A DNA stretch of 64,000 nt from Episyrphus balteatus (taxonomy: Eukaryota > Arthropoda > Insecta > Diptera > Syrphidae): positions 69,276,277-69,340,276 of the forward strand of contig NC_079137.1 in NCBI RefSeq assembly GCF_945859705.1, given 5' to 3'. Positions 21,530 to 33,566 of this stretch are shown here, piece by piece. The notes below the pieces were generated by a model. The model made no database searches. It had not been told where the DNA came from and worked only from the letters and a program-made list of their open reading frames with translations. The translations under genes and the position numbers were made by a program. Within the stretch, counting starts at the first letter, position 1, and every line of letters starts with the position of its first letter.

Positions 21530-22810
21530 TATTCATCGAATTCAGCGCTTTATTTATCAATTTTTTGTTTTTATTTGAAACTTTTTATTAAATTCAGCTC
21601 CATATTAAATATATTCAGCAATCTAGATAATTATTATTCTTCGAATTCAGCACTGAATTCGATTTTTTTGTTGTACCTGTACTTTTTTATATTCAGGTCA
21701 TTATCAAATCTATTCAGCAATCTTGATAGTTTGCAGTTAGTGATTTTAGTTTTGATGCTTTTTAACCCTACCATTGAAAAAGAATTTCCAATATTTCCCA
21801 TTAGCAACGGGGATCCTAGTGATAACTTTTTTTCAACAGCCCAGAATCTAAAAAAATAAACTTTCTTGACAATTAAAGAGAACAAACATTCTAAAGATGT
21901 ATAAAACAGATTGAATTTTATTCAGCATTTTTCACCAATGTGACAAATTGTTATTCATCGAATTCAGCACAATATTTACTAACTTATTTTGATGAGTAGT
22001 GATTCTGTTATATATTCAGCTCATATTGAATTTAATTCAGCAAAGAAACATAACCAGTTTTCATTGACAATTAAAGTGCAGCTTCTCAAAAATATATTAG
22101 GATTCCTTTTGAAAAGAGTATTTGACAAAAGAGCTTCCTGAAGAAGAACCATGAGTATCTGTGGGACACTATTCCTATCTCATTGTCTTGATTACAAAAT
22201 CTTAGGGCTTCAATTTTAAGTAACAATTAAAAAGAACAAATAAAAGAGTATAATATAGTTTAATTTTTCAGCAATTCAGCATCAGCTACAAAGCGGAATA
22301 AATATTTTTTATCAAATTCAGCGCTTTATTCACCAATTTTGTTGTTTTCTTGAAAACTTTTAAATTAATTCACCTTGAGCATTGCAAGATTCTATGCTCG
22401 AGGGAAAGAAATAAGTGAAATTAAAATTTGTATATACTATATATAAAATTGATTGAATTTTATTCGGCTTCGGTTACTAATCGAATTCGAATTCAATCCT
22501 ATATTCAGCAACTTTTATTAAAGTTATATGCTTTTAGTTTATTTTACTCAAAAAAATATATAATACCAAAGAAAACATTGGGAACCCTTTTGAAAAGAAG
22601 GTTTGACAAAAAAACTCGTTTGAGAAGTCATGATTTGTGAAACCCTATTGTTCTGAGCACAAAATCTTAAGGTTTTAACTGTCGTAATAAATGAACAAAT
22701 AAAAGAGCAAAATAAAATTTCAATTTTATTCAGCAATGTTATCTAAGAAAAAATGTTATTAATTGAATTCAGCTCTATATTCAGCAATATTTTTTTGTTT
22801 TATTCGGATT
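21530..22810 (-). repeat. GCTGAATA repeat cluster 2 (inverted)
   Basis: The same family as 17040-18600, but as the complement: TATTCAGC and GAATTCAGC(A/G)C recur, with landmark phrases (TTATTCATCGAATTCAGC and variants) near 21530, 21640, 21950, 22310 and 22760. The block complementary to AAGATTTTGTGCT is present near 22195 and 22660. Units are spaced roughly 290-355 bp, with some partial copies. Confidence 0.7.
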
Positions 22811-24369
22811 GTTTTAACATATTCAGCTCATATACTAAGCAAACATTTACTAAAGTTTTTATTGATAAATTAGTGTATTGGTGTCAATAATTAAGGGTCC
22901 AAGATTGTTCTTAGTGTGAGCAAACTTTTCTAGATTCTGCTTGGTTGCGGAATACTACAAAATACCAAACAAAATTACAGTTAACCAACCATATTGACTC
23001 TCAAAATCCATTTCAAAATTCAAGTATAACTTTCAGCCTTCAGCTATAAACCAAAAAATGTGTCAAAGTGGTTTGACACTCTTCAGTCGACCACAAAATT
23101 TATCGACAACAATTAACAGTAGTTGCGATTTTTAAGTGCCCTCTCATTCCCCCTATTCTGCAAACAAAGAAAAAAAATTCCTATATTTCTTTTATATGTA
23201 TTTTAGCTTCACTCTATGCTGGACTAACTGTCATAAAAATATCGCCACAAGTGGCTGGGACCCTCCACATATTCATATTTACTTTCCCGCTTTATAAGCT
23301 TTTTCGCGGTTCAGTAGCCAGCAACGTTTTATTTTGTCGATTTTTACGGAGTATAATTTTATAGGTTGAGCTTATACTTCTTTTTTGTTCTCCCTTTTTG
23401 CTTTGCCGCATATGTTTGGAATATGTTCGTATGTTTATATTCAGCAACCACTTCAAATGCCATACCATACACTCTCTCGCCGGATATGTTGTCGCATCGC
23501 AATATTTGGTGCAATCAAAATTAATAGAACTTGTACTAACTTCAGACTGAAGAGAGACCATATTCTATGTACTCTCGTCGTCGTTTATATGGTGCGGATG
23601 TGAAATTGCGAAATGCGGCGGATGCCGCCATATAAACGAGAGTGCATTTGACATTTGATTCTGTGTGGTGGCCGCGAAGGAGGGAAAGCGGGGGGTTTTT
23701 ACAAATTTGGTTTCAGCCGCACATAAACCTAAGGGTTGATTTTGGGGAATGATGGAAAATTGAACAAGTTTTCCGCATTCAATATGGAGAGTACTGTACT
23801 ACACTCATAGAGAGAGTACACACAGTCTATGTAAGTAGGTACACACATAGATTTTGTTTGAGCGGCGGGTGTTTGTTCGTTTTTGTGTTTACCCACTGGA
23901 GTGGTTGGTACCTGAGTGTATTTGCATTTGACAATTTGTTAATGACGTATGATACAACATGAAGGTACAAAAGATATAAATGTATGCTCACTCTGTATCT
24001 GCTCTTAATGTTTATAATGTATGTATGTTAGTTTTGAGGGTAATCTATGGAATCCCAATAAATGATGAATACGCAATAAATGTAAGCCCACAATAAGAGT
24101 GTTTGCCTTTTCATTAAAATCCTACTTGAATATTCGCTGAGATGTTATAGTGACACACATTTTGGTGAACAAGTATTGAGACCTAAGAAACCTGGTTCAG
24201 TAATCAAAGCCAAAGGATTTTACCTTTAAACGAAAATTCAAGAGTTTAGAAACTTGGCATACTTATAAGAAGATTTTAAATGATGAGATGACCTTAATTA
24301 ATAGAAATAGAAATACAATGATTTATCAATTAAAAACTTTGGAAAATGTTTGCTTAAACAAAATATTTA
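22811..24369. other. No gene seen; unique-looking spacer
   Basis: A patch of higher GC lies at 23570-23720. Open frames (23292-23561 on the minus strand, 89 codons) lack known motifs. Confidence 0.5.
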
Positions 24370-25660
24370 AAAGCTGAATACGTAAAAACACTTCTTATAA
24401 AACAAAAGAAGTTGCTGAATATAGAGCTGAATTCGATTAATAATATTTACTTTCACTTGGTAACCGCTGCTGTATAAAACTGAAAATATATTTTAACTAT
24501 TTTCTTCAACAACAGTTAGAATTTTAAGATTTTGTACTAGAGACAATAAATGGGTCCCGCAGATCACTTTTCATAGCTCTTTTTCAGGAAGTTCATTTGT
24601 CATAAGTTCTTTTCAAAAGCATTCCCAATGTTTTTTTTTTTTTGAAGCTGCAATGTCAATTAAAACTCACTAATTTATTTTGCTGAATGAATAAAATAAC
24701 GGGCTTAAAATATAACGGAATGCCTGATAACCGAAATAATTTGCTGAATATAGTGCTGATTTTAATGTGTTAGATTTATTCCTTTTGGTAACTGGTGCTG
24801 AAAAAGATTGAATCTAAACTTTTTACAACTTGATATGTAACCCTTTTAATTGATACAAAAATTTCTTAAGACGGTGTGCTCTAGACTCAGTGTTCCCATT
24901 AGAATCTCCTAGGACATTTGCATATTGCATACTATTTATTTTTAAGGAAAATCATTTTCCTTACGATTGTAATATCGAACTGAACAAAATTTCAATTAAA
25001 AAAAGAAATTTCCTGAATGTAGGGCTGAATTAGATGAATGATTTTTATATAGCTTCGTGCAAATATAGTTTAATTTTCATTCGTTTTTTTAGCTGAATAC
25101 ATTTAAAAACTTCTTATAAAGCAAACTCCTCTTCTGGTCCAACATAAATGGTTTCAAAACGATCTTTCTATGCGGCACACTTAGAATTTTTCAGTGAAAC
25201 TGAATAGTTTCGTTTAGCTAAATACAATTAATGACAAGCTGAATACATTACCTTTTTCAGCTGAATAGAACTAAAAACAAGTTGAATACACTTAATAATT
25301 TCTAATAAAAAAAAGGGAGTTGCTGAATATGGAACTGAATTCATTGAATAACATTTTCTACTTAGCAACCAATACCTAATGAATCTTTATGTAAAGCCTT
25401 TAATTTGACAATATTATTTAATTAATACAGAAAAAGTATTATACAAAATTTTGTGCTCGATGCAAAGAGTTTCAATCAATATTCTAATTTCTCTTTTAGA
25501 AGAACAACTTGAAATAGTTCTTTTCAAGGCTTCACACAAATATTTAGTAAAAACTTATTGATTTGAGCTGAATATAGCTAAGAGTGAGCTGAATAGATTA
25601 TTATAGAACTACTTATAAAACAAAAAAGTTGCTGAATATTGCGCTGAATTTGATAAACAA
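24370..25660 (+). repeat. GCTGAATA repeat cluster 3 (forward)
   Basis: The same family, in the same orientation as cluster 1. AGCTGAATA variants recur throughout, and the landmark TTGGTAAC(C/T)G is at 24457 and 24786, with degenerate versions near 25050 and 25368. Each unit again contains the GATTTTGTGCT-like segment and a TTTTAGAAG segment. Confidence 0.7.
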
Positions 25661-27972
25661 AACTAAAGCTAGATATGTATAATTGTATATCTCAAAGAAA
25701 CTCTTTTTTAATTAATACGCAGAAAGATATACAATTACATATCCCTACCTCCGCTATCATATATACTGAGCAGATAAGTCAATATTTGTCAAAGTTATTT
25801 CTCTTAAAATCGAACTACAAAGGCCGAATAATTCCATTTTCATTTTATTTGCATGTCTTCCTTATGCTTTCAAAATAAATAATATTATTAAATATTTGTA
25901 TTGTTTTTGTTTCAACAAAAAAAAACTGCCGCTCTTTTACTTTGTAAGCAAGTACTATATTGTACTACCTTCAGCATTTATTTGCTTCTTCTTCTAAAAA
26001 TTTTAACTTAAAATTCTATGCTTTTTGTACAAACATCAATATAGCAGCAATTCTAAGCTAAGTCCACCTGTCTTTCGTGCCAGAGAACTTAAGCCCTCTT
26101 TAGAATGTTTACGTAGTCTTTAGAAGAAAAAGCAAAAAAAATTATATTTATTCACATCTCCCTCATAAATTTTATGAGGCAAGATTTTCATTCCCCATCA
26201 CGTTAAAAGCTACAACCCTCCCAGAAAGAGCGACGAGAGTATATAGAAGAAATAACAGCAGCAGCTAGAAAACCACTCCATTCTTGTGACAAGGACCACT
26301 CTGTTTAAATATTTGTTTTTCATCATCTTAGCGAAAGGTATAATTTTCCACCAGGCTATGCAGAAGAAAACGTTTTTCGATGAGATTTTAAACAGGTTGA
26401 GAGGGGCTAAGAAGAAAAAAAAGGAAAGAACTCTCCTTTAAAACCTCTTTCCTATCCGCGCTATCCACCACATGAAGCAATTTAATTAACCACCAGAAAG
26501 GCATTCAAGATAGAAAATTTTCTTCCTCTTCTTAAAAAAATGAAGAAATAAAAAAAACGACAGTGGCTCCCCCTTGAGGTAAGAAATAGAGAAATTCAAG
26601 GATTCAAATAAAGTCGTATTCAACAGACTGCCGCTCTAGTTTAAGACTGATGGAGAAATCTTAAGTGTTTTTGATGTCTCAAGGAAAAACAAAAAAAAAA
26701 AACGACGATAAGGACATCATCTTATAAATTATTCAATATTTCCTGTATGTCCTAATAAAAAGCTGTGTCATTTTCATATCAACCTCATCAACTACTCGCT
26801 TAATCAGTCTGATTTTATCAACAAAAAAGGATAAAAAAGTCCTGTTGGACTTGTTGCAACTTTCGCCCCAGTTGAATGCGTGAAAAATCACACCCAAGAT
26901 TGCTCTCCGGTTGACCGACCATCTGTGCAATCATATTCATGTTGAATCCTTGTATCGCACCCCGAAGGATATAAATTACATCCCTTACGGGAGTTGTTTA
27001 TTTTTTCAAGTTTCTTTTTTTTTTTTAGTTTTGTTTATGTTTTCACACGCTCCCCTGTCGTCTGCTGGCTTCTCTGCTCTATTACTTTAGCTTTGGCCTG
27101 CATCTATCTGGTCTTGATAGCCATATCCGTGTCACAGTCACTTTTTCGAAAAACATTTTGTGTTGACTTTACGAATGGGACAACTTTCCCATACCTCAAA
27201 AAACAAGACACAAAACAACAACAACAACACAAAAAAAGGATATGAAAAGCTGAATACATTTTGTGTGGGTGGTTGGGTGGGTGAAAGGACTTATATTTAC
27301 TATGGTGACCGTATAGATCCCAAGGTGCGTTTTGTTGTTTGGTTTATATTTACTACGCCATCAAAGCGGTCTGCTGTGCGACAAACGACGACATTGCTGT
27401 AAATCTATACTTGTAGAGTTTTTTTTTTGGCGAAGAAGGACATACGCATGGCAATGAATTATGGGGCAACATTAGGGTCATTGAGGAGCGCGTGCTTGCC
27501 TGACAATGGGCTATCCAACAATACACTACACCTTTTGGTGTTATGCCAAAAAGAAAAAATAAAGTCTTGTATATCTGTTTTATATTTTGACCGACAGACT
27601 CAGGGCAGATAGAAGTTTGTTATTGTAAACAACGATAAGAAAACGGGAAAAGTTTTTAAATTTATTGTTTATTTCACAGAAAGAAAGAAAGGACATTTTT
27701 TAAGGTGAAATTGTCATATAGTTTACTGTATATTCATTCGTACCTTTGTCATTTGTAATGACTGACCCTAAAAAAAAAAGGTTGTCCATTGCCTGAAACG
27801 ATCTTAAATCTTGTTAAGGGTTTATAACACTTTTGAATTTGATTCTGTGGCAAAAAAAAAAGAATTATATTTGATTAACTGGGGGTTAAGTTTTTTTTTT
27901 TTAATTGTGTAACCATATTGTGAAATTGCCAAAAACTATATGAACTTCCAAACTAAAAGGTGAATCCATGTA
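25661..27972. other. No gene seen
   Basis: AT-rich, with poly(A) and poly(T) runs and (AAC)n near 27214-27228. Frames are short and without domain character. Confidence 0.5.
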
Positions 27973-28052
27973 CAGTGGTGGAAAAATAATTAGAAACGTT
28001 TTTTTCTTTTTTAACTTTGGTTCGTGGTTTAACTAAAATCAATACTTATGAG

Positions 28053-29472
28053 TAGGGCTGTAAAAGTAACGACAAAATGAGTACCCGCATGCATACGTTA
28101 CTTTTGATACTAGTACCCGCATGAATAATATCGTTACTCGTTACTTTCGTATGTTTCGCATTTTTCGCATATTTCGTATGTTTCGTGTGTTTCGCATGTT
28201 TCGTTACTTTCGTTACTTTCGCATGCTTCGTGTGTTTCGTACATTTCGTATATTTCATGTATTTGATACGTTTCGTATGTTTGGTATTTTAAGTATGTTT
28301 CGTACATTGGTATAAGGGTGCAAAAATTTTTTTTTTGAAAAAACCAAAAACAATTCCTATAATCTAAGCTACATTTTAAGGTCATAAACATTAAAATTAG
28401 TTGCGGCATTCTCATGTAATAAGAGTTTAAAGGTAGCTATATTGAATTTTTTTCGTTTTTTTTTTTAATCAAACGTGGAAACTTTTTTTGATTTTTTTCC
28501 AAATTTTTAGACAAAACTTTACTAATTTTTTGTTTATATTCTTTCAGTAATCTTATCACAATTCTTTAGAGACCTTTATTTCAAAACTGCAACGCACAGA
28601 TCTCGAAATATTAACACTTCAATACAACCATGTCGAACAATTTTTCATTTATTTTTTCTATTGAGAGTGATTTTCAAACCTCGTTTTCTCAGCTTTTTTT
28701 TGTGTTGAAAATTTTGCACCGAAAATAAATTAATTTTTTGAAAAACCAAAAAACTTTTGTACATTCTTAAGCTAAATATCAATACCATTAACACCAAGGC
28801 CATAAACAGATTGGTTGCGTCGTGGATATACAGTAGCGAGCAAAAAAAATGCAAACAATAAAGACATTTGCATTTTTTTGCTCGTCTAAAAACGCATATT
28901 TAAGTAGACTTTTGACCAAATTATGGTTTTGGAATAAAATATTCCACAAATTGACTCTGTTTAATGAAAATAAAACAGTTTCAATATGCCAAATTTGGTA
29001 ATTTAGACCTTGTTCAAAAACTCTTTAAACCTCTTTCGTTTGCATTTTTTTTGCTCGCTACTGTACATATACATATTTCGGCCAAACAGAGAAAATACAA
29101 AAACGTCCATTTTGATATTTGATTATTGAACCTTGGCACTACTGTTTTAATCGAGACAAAAGTAAACTCCAGATAATTATCTGCAGTTAGCATTCTGACC
29201 ATGGTTACGATACCAACACGAGATGCGAAATGCGACAAATTGAGTGTATCACTTCATTTCGTATCTCTTACATCGGATTTAGTATTGAAACTGGAATCGC
29301 GTCGTTACTCGTATGTTTTGTGTCTCGTACGTTTCGTATGTTTCGTTACTTCAGTACCCAGTAACGAAACATACGAGTAACGATACTGTTTAGAAAGTAA
29401 CGTTTCGTTACTCGTTACTGAAGTGAATACCCGCATTTTAGTAACGAATACATACGATTTGCTACAGCTCTA
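28053..29472. mobile_element. Non-autonomous hAT element inside the Tc1 element
   Basis: 1420 bp bounded by TAGGGCTGTA (left) and TACAGCTCTA (right), a 10-bp inverted repeat with one mismatch. It is flanked by a perfect 8-bp duplication CTTATGAG (28045-28052 and 29473-29480). An 8-bp duplication and TAG-G-CTG ends are hAT hallmarks. Both subterminal zones are packed with GTAACG and TTTCGTATG-like words in both orientations, as expected for hAT transposase binding. No transposase frame. Two direct repeats of about 100 bp lie at 28319-28409 and 28716-28823. A smaller MITE is inserted within it. Confidence 0.9.
28831..29063. mobile_element. 233-bp Tc1/mariner-type MITE nested in the hAT element
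   Basis: Perfect 26-bp terminal inverted repeats begin CAGTAGCGAGCAAAAAAAAT at 28831 and end with the complement at 29063. TA flanks both sides (28829-28830 and 29064-29065). A third inverted copy of the TGCATTTTTTTGCTCG word sits just inside the left end (about 28868). No coding capacity. Its ends differ from those of the surrounding Tc1 element, so it belongs to another family. Confidence 0.9.
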
Positions 29473-29602
29473 CTTATGAGTGAACTCATGGTTCTGTGGT
29501 AATCACCCATATTTTAAATTCATATTTTCGTTAAAAAAAATAAAAGTTGTTCGAAAACCAGGATGATACCACGACAAATTTAAAAAAACTCATTTTTTCC
29601 CT

Positions 29603-29621
29603 GGAAATTTAATTAGAAACG
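29603..29621. other. Inner transposase-binding repeat, left end
   Basis: GGAAATTTAATTAGAAACG is a near copy of the outer site GGAAAAATAATTAGAAACG at 27980-27998 and runs in the same direction. With the matching pair at the right end, this gives an IR/DR layout. Confidence 0.75.
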
Positions 29622-29688
29622 AATTAAAAAACTGTTGCATTTTTCAAAAAAACATTAACAAGTATTTATTTTTTTCTTTGTTTTTCAA

Positions 29689-30714
29689 TTAATATTTAGT
29701 GGGAAACCCTTTATTATTAATTACAGCTCGGCATCTTCTTGGCAAACTGGCTACCAAGTCTTGGCATGTCTTGAGAGGAATATTCTTCCAAGCATCTTCG
29801 ATATTCTTGAACAATTCGGATGCATTATTGGGCTTCTTCTTATTCAACGCTCTCTTGACCTCCCCCCATAAATTCTCAATAGGATTGAGGTCTGGACTTT
29901 GGACTGGCCAATCCAAAACACCGATACTTTCTTCTTCAAGCCAACACTTCACAATACGTGAAGTGTGCTTTGGATCGTTATCGTGCTGAAAAATGAATGA
30001 AACCGGTAAATTTGAATATGCATACGGCTCCATGAAATTTTGTAATATGCTCTTGTAATGGAACTGATCCATTATACCATCAATCCTTACTAAAGGACCT
30101 ACTCCACGCCAGGAAAACGCTCCCCAAACCATAACGTTTCCTCCACCGTGCTTAATTGTTTTAATTGTATACCTTGGATCCAATTCTTTATTTTTTGGAC
30201 GACGCACATAGCATTTACCGTCAGATCCAAAGATATTAAACTTGGATTCATCACTCCACAAGATCCTTTTCCAAAATGAGAGTGGTTTTCTCAGATGTTC
30301 TCTCGCAAACTCCAACCGGCGTCTAATATTTCTTCTTGAGACGCATGGTTTTCTTTGTGCGATACATCCTCGTAAACCATCTTCTAGGAGCCGATTCCTT
30401 ATGGTTCTTGCACAAATTTCTTGGCTCAGTTGGGACGAAAGGGCTGCATGGATTTGATTGCTTGATAAAAACGGATCAACCTTACTCTGCCGGCAGATAA
30501 GGTGATCTTCTCTTTCCGTAGTTTTTCTGCTTCTTGGTTTTCTTTCAGGATTTTCAAAACTTGCAGTTTCCGTGTACACTCTTATTGCTCCGTGTACCAT
30601 CTTTTTAGAGCACATTAAGTCCCTTGCAATGGCTTCCATTGAACAGTTTTCAAAACAATACTTTTGTACAATGAGCCTGCGAGTTTCTGGGGCGCAGTTC
30701 TTATTTTTTCCCAT
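29689..30714 (-). CDS. Tc1-like transposase, intact
   Basis: 341 residues, the usual Tc1 length, with ATG at 30714. Residues about 1-120 form the paired-like helix-turn-helix DNA-binding region (APETRRLIVQKY…, then a second HTH around RTIRNRLLEDG). The catalytic DDE domain follows: D in LWSDESKF, D in FQHDNDPKHTS, E in SPDLNPIENLW, with 34 residues between the last two, the DD34E signature of Tc1. A glycine-rich segment GGGNVMVWGAF is also typical. The enzyme would cut and paste DNA at TA sites. No stop or frameshift is seen. Transcription from the element's own end could be affected by nothing visible here, because the hAT insertion lies downstream of the gene. Confidence 0.95.
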   Translation of the reverse strand: MGKNKNCAPETRRLIVQKYCFENCSMEAIARDLMCSKKMVHGAIRVYTETASFENPERKPRSRKTTEREDHLICRQSKVDPFLSSNQIHAALSSQLSQEICARTIRNRLLEDGLRGCIAQRKPCVSRRNIRRRLEFAREHLRKPLSFWKRILWSDESKFNIFGSDGKCYVRRPKNKELDPRYTIKTIKHGGGNVMVWGAFSWRGVGPLVRIDGIMDQFHYKSILQNFMEPYAYSNLPVSFIFQHDNDPKHTSRIVKCWLEEESIGVLDWPVQSPDLNPIENLWGEVKRALNKKKPNNASELFKNIEDAWKNIPLKTCQDLVASLPRRCRAVINNKGFPTKY

Positions 30715-30818
30715 TTTTTCCTGTGTATTCCAGAAGAGATATTGAGAAACTATGCCAAAAACTTATTTATTGTATAAATTTACCTATCCTTGTTTATTTT
30801 CACAGATTTTTTCAAAAC

Positions 30819-30838
30819 CGTTTCTAATTATATTTCCC
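30819..30838. other. Inner transposase-binding repeat, right end
   Basis: CGTTTCTAATTATATTTCCC is the complement of the inner left repeat with small changes. It lies about 224 bp from the right terminus. Confidence 0.75.
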
Positions 30839-31084
30839 GAAATAGAATTTTCGATCTTGAAGCGAAATTTTTGTTTGAAGAATTTTGGTATATATTTTGA
30901 CATTTTAAATTTTTCGGTTACCAGGTAACGCATGTTTTATTATAAGGGTTTTGAAAATACGATTTTTTTCGCAATCTTAATAATTCTAAGTGTTATTTTT
31001 GGAAAGTTAAAAAAAAAAAAAATATTTTCACTCAATCGTTTCTAATTATTTTTCCACCACTGTATGTGTACGAAAAGTTTAATA

Positions 31085-31230
31085 TTATCGAATCGAAAAC
31101 AATTCTTCGAATAACAATTCTTGGAATACAATTCATCGAGAAAACAATTCAAAGAACAACAATTCTTTGAATGACAATTCTGCGACAATAAATTCATTGA
31201 AAAACAATTCGTCATATGACAATGTGACAA
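31085..31230. repeat. ACAATTCNTNGAA short tandem repeat
   Basis: About nine degenerate copies of ACAATTC(T/A)T(C/T)GAATA-like words, 14-20 bp apart, lie immediately right of the Tc1 insertion. The array is imperfect. Not coding. Confidence 0.6.
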
Positions 31231-31839
31231 TAAAAGTTTTGTTGAATGAAATTGATGGCACGTGAATTTTGTTTTTTTAAGGATTAATAATTAGGTTGAA
31301 ATGACTATTTTATTATAAACAAGCCAATTGCTCTCAAAACATTAAAAAATAAAATGCACGACATTGGAAAAGTTGCTTAGAATATTAATATATTAATTTT
31401 TTTTTGTAAAAAATCATTAAATTTGAATTTAATTTTATAAGAAACTAAACAAAAGCTTTTTGAATGTTTTGAACTCAAAACAAAAAATGCAATTTAGTTT
31501 TTTGTAAAGCAAAAAACTTTTCGAATTTTTTTTTTAGCTGTTGGAGCGGTTTTTTTTACAATTTTAAAAATTTTCATAAATACATACTTAAAAAAAAACC
31601 CATTGTCCAAATCATTTACGAGAAAGTCCGAAATAAAAAGTAACCCCTAACAATTTGCTACATTTGCAGAAACTTTAAATCGAAATCTATAGAGCAGTTT
31701 TCAAAAAAATATTTTGTTTTTATTTTCTTTATTCGACAGGTACCGTTAGTTACAGTGGATTGCAGCCGCCTTAAAGCGCTGATCACCATAAGTAAGTAGG
31801 GGCAAGTATTGGTCTCGTGTTGATTTAATTTTTGGGGAT
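31231..31839. other. No gene seen
   Basis: Very AT-rich. CAGGTACCGTTAGTTA near 31737 resembles the GGTACCGTTAAT phrase at about 40369, hinting at related old repeats. Confidence 0.45.
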
Positions 31840-32090
31840 TTCGATTTTGAATAAAGTAATTATTCTAAGTACAAAGTCGAAAAAATTATTTTTTCAACAG
31901 TTTTTTTTATTTTTTCTGTTTTAATTGCGGGATTTTTGTCTTTCAAGATTTTGGAAATTTTGGATTTAAGGTTTTCAGGATTGTTGATTTTTGGGATTTT
32001 AGATTTACGGCAGAATCCCGTAAATCCAAAATCCCAAAAATCAACTCTTCCGGATTCAGAATTTTAGGATTGTGTCGGTCTCTCTTATCT
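31840..32090. repeat. GGGATTTTGGATTT repeat, short copy
   Basis: GATTTCGATTTTGAA, runs of TTTTGGGATTTT and AAATCCCAAAAAT in both orientations, and the flank GGATTGTGTCGGTC (32069) match the larger block at 51140-52340, where GGATTGTGTCCGTTCC occurs at 52324. The two loci appear to be copies of one repeat family. An inverted pair ATTTACGG / CCGTAAAT sits at about 32001-32020. Confidence 0.55.
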
Positions 32091-32448
32091 AGGGCTTAAG
32101 CGCATAGATAAAAATTGTGTAGTAGTTAAGATTTTGAAGGGAATTCAAAGACCTTTTTTTTTTATTTTTTTTTACTATCTCTTTTAGAAATTATCCCTCT
32201 CATATAAAATGTTCGAGGTATTGCAATTATCTCCAAAACGAACAGAAAAATTGTAATTATCTTTAAAGCGGCCGTAAAGATTTGCATTAAATTTAGTCTA
32301 CGTAATGATTTATGTTATTTTAACAAAACTTTATTATTATTTTTGCTCCAAAAATTTATATAGTGGCAATATTTCACTGCCGGTTTGTTTTCGAAAATTT
32401 ACATATTTTTTGTTTTTTCGCTTGTAAGCATTTAATGACAGAACTATT
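32091..32448. other. No gene seen
   Basis: AT-rich with poly(T) runs; nothing recognised. Confidence 0.45.
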
Positions 32449-33466
32449 GGGTAAAGTCGGGGGATATGGCACCCATTTTTGTTTTTCGTTATTACTTGAG
32501 AAATAAAGAAGACATCTATTTCAAACAAAAGCGGATTTATTTTAAAACTATTTCTTAAATACAAAATAGGTAGATAAGTGTAATTCAAAGATAATTTCTT
32601 GTTATTTTTTGCAAAAATAAAAAACATTAAAAAAAACATGATTGAAAAAATGGAGGGTGATATGGCACCTAATCGAGGGTGATATGGCACCCTATTTCTT
32701 TTTGATATTTTTTTGTGACACTTGTTGCATGTATTGTTGAAAGACGTACACGAATCATGAGACCAAAAGTGACATTATGATAACTGCCTTATTCCGCACT
32801 TTTCTGCCAATCTGAAAGCTATTTAGCAAACTTTTAGGCTCTGGTCATTTAAGAAGCCTTTTTAATGTAGTGAAGTGTGAAGGGAATCGCAAAATGCTTA
32901 GGTCCTGCTTTTTTTGACATTCAGCAGCTCCAACGGCTGCTGTGATCTGGGTTTTAGTCCACTTGGCCTGGTTTGCTGAAGTTTTTTGTAAATACAATTG
33001 TCAGTTGAAAAATAAATAGGTTCAAAAGTAGATGCGGGGGAAATGGCACCGGTGCCATATATCCCGATGTTTTTGGGTGCCATATCCCCCATTTGACTAC
33101 ACTTCTGTTTTTTTCCAATGACACGAATAATCACGTTTGCTTAGCTATGGTAATGAGCAAACACAAGAATATAACCGTTACCGTTCTTTTTGTGTTAAAA
33201 TGAACCCTCTGCGTCAAATACTTTTGGAACCACACGTACAACAATTTTACACAAAAAAACTTTTCGCTCAAATTGAACTCACTTTTTTGTTTGTCCATTT
33301 TTTAAATTTTAGTGGCAATGGTTACTGCGGATCCGAATGCATCCACTGATAGCTTACGTCAGACTTAATTCTTTTTTGCTCTTTTTGCTTTGAAAAGAAG
33401 TCACTAAGTGGGAGATATTGAAAGGGTGCCATATCACCCGTGGTGCCATATCACCCGACTTTACCC
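32449..33466. mobile_element. Inverted-repeat element with GATATGGCACC ends
   Basis: The left end GGGTAAAGTCGGGGGATATG (32449) and the right end, the complement of GGGTAAAGTCGGGTGATATG (ending 33466), form inverted repeats of about 24 bp. The word GGTGATATGGCACC or its complement recurs internally at about 32650, 32675, 33030-33090 and 33425. No target duplication is obvious (ACTATT left, TTTAAA right). No transposase. Superfamily not assigned. Similar end architecture is seen at 63193. Confidence 0.65.
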
Positions 33467-33566
33467 TTTAAAATTTACAAACAGATATTTTGTAGGTATT
33501 GATTTTAAGTTTAAAATTTATTTTAATAGTAAAAAATTGTATTTATTTTTTTTTCTGTAAGACTTA

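Larger units (their letters stand above)
27973..31062 (-). mobile_element. Tc1-like DNA transposon carrying a nested hAT insertion
   Basis: Perfect 26-bp terminal inverted repeats begin CAGTGGTGGAAAAATAAT at 27973 and end with the complement at 31062. Each is flanked by TA (27971-27972 and 31063-31064), the Tc1/mariner target. An internal copy of the end motif lies about 200 bp inside each end (29603-29621 and 30819-30838). Without the 1428 bp of nested hAT and its duplicated target, the element would be about 1.66 kb, a normal Tc1 length. It encodes an intact transposase on the minus strand. The hAT insertion lies about 75 bp inside the left end, between the outer and inner binding sites. 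Confidence 0.95.
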
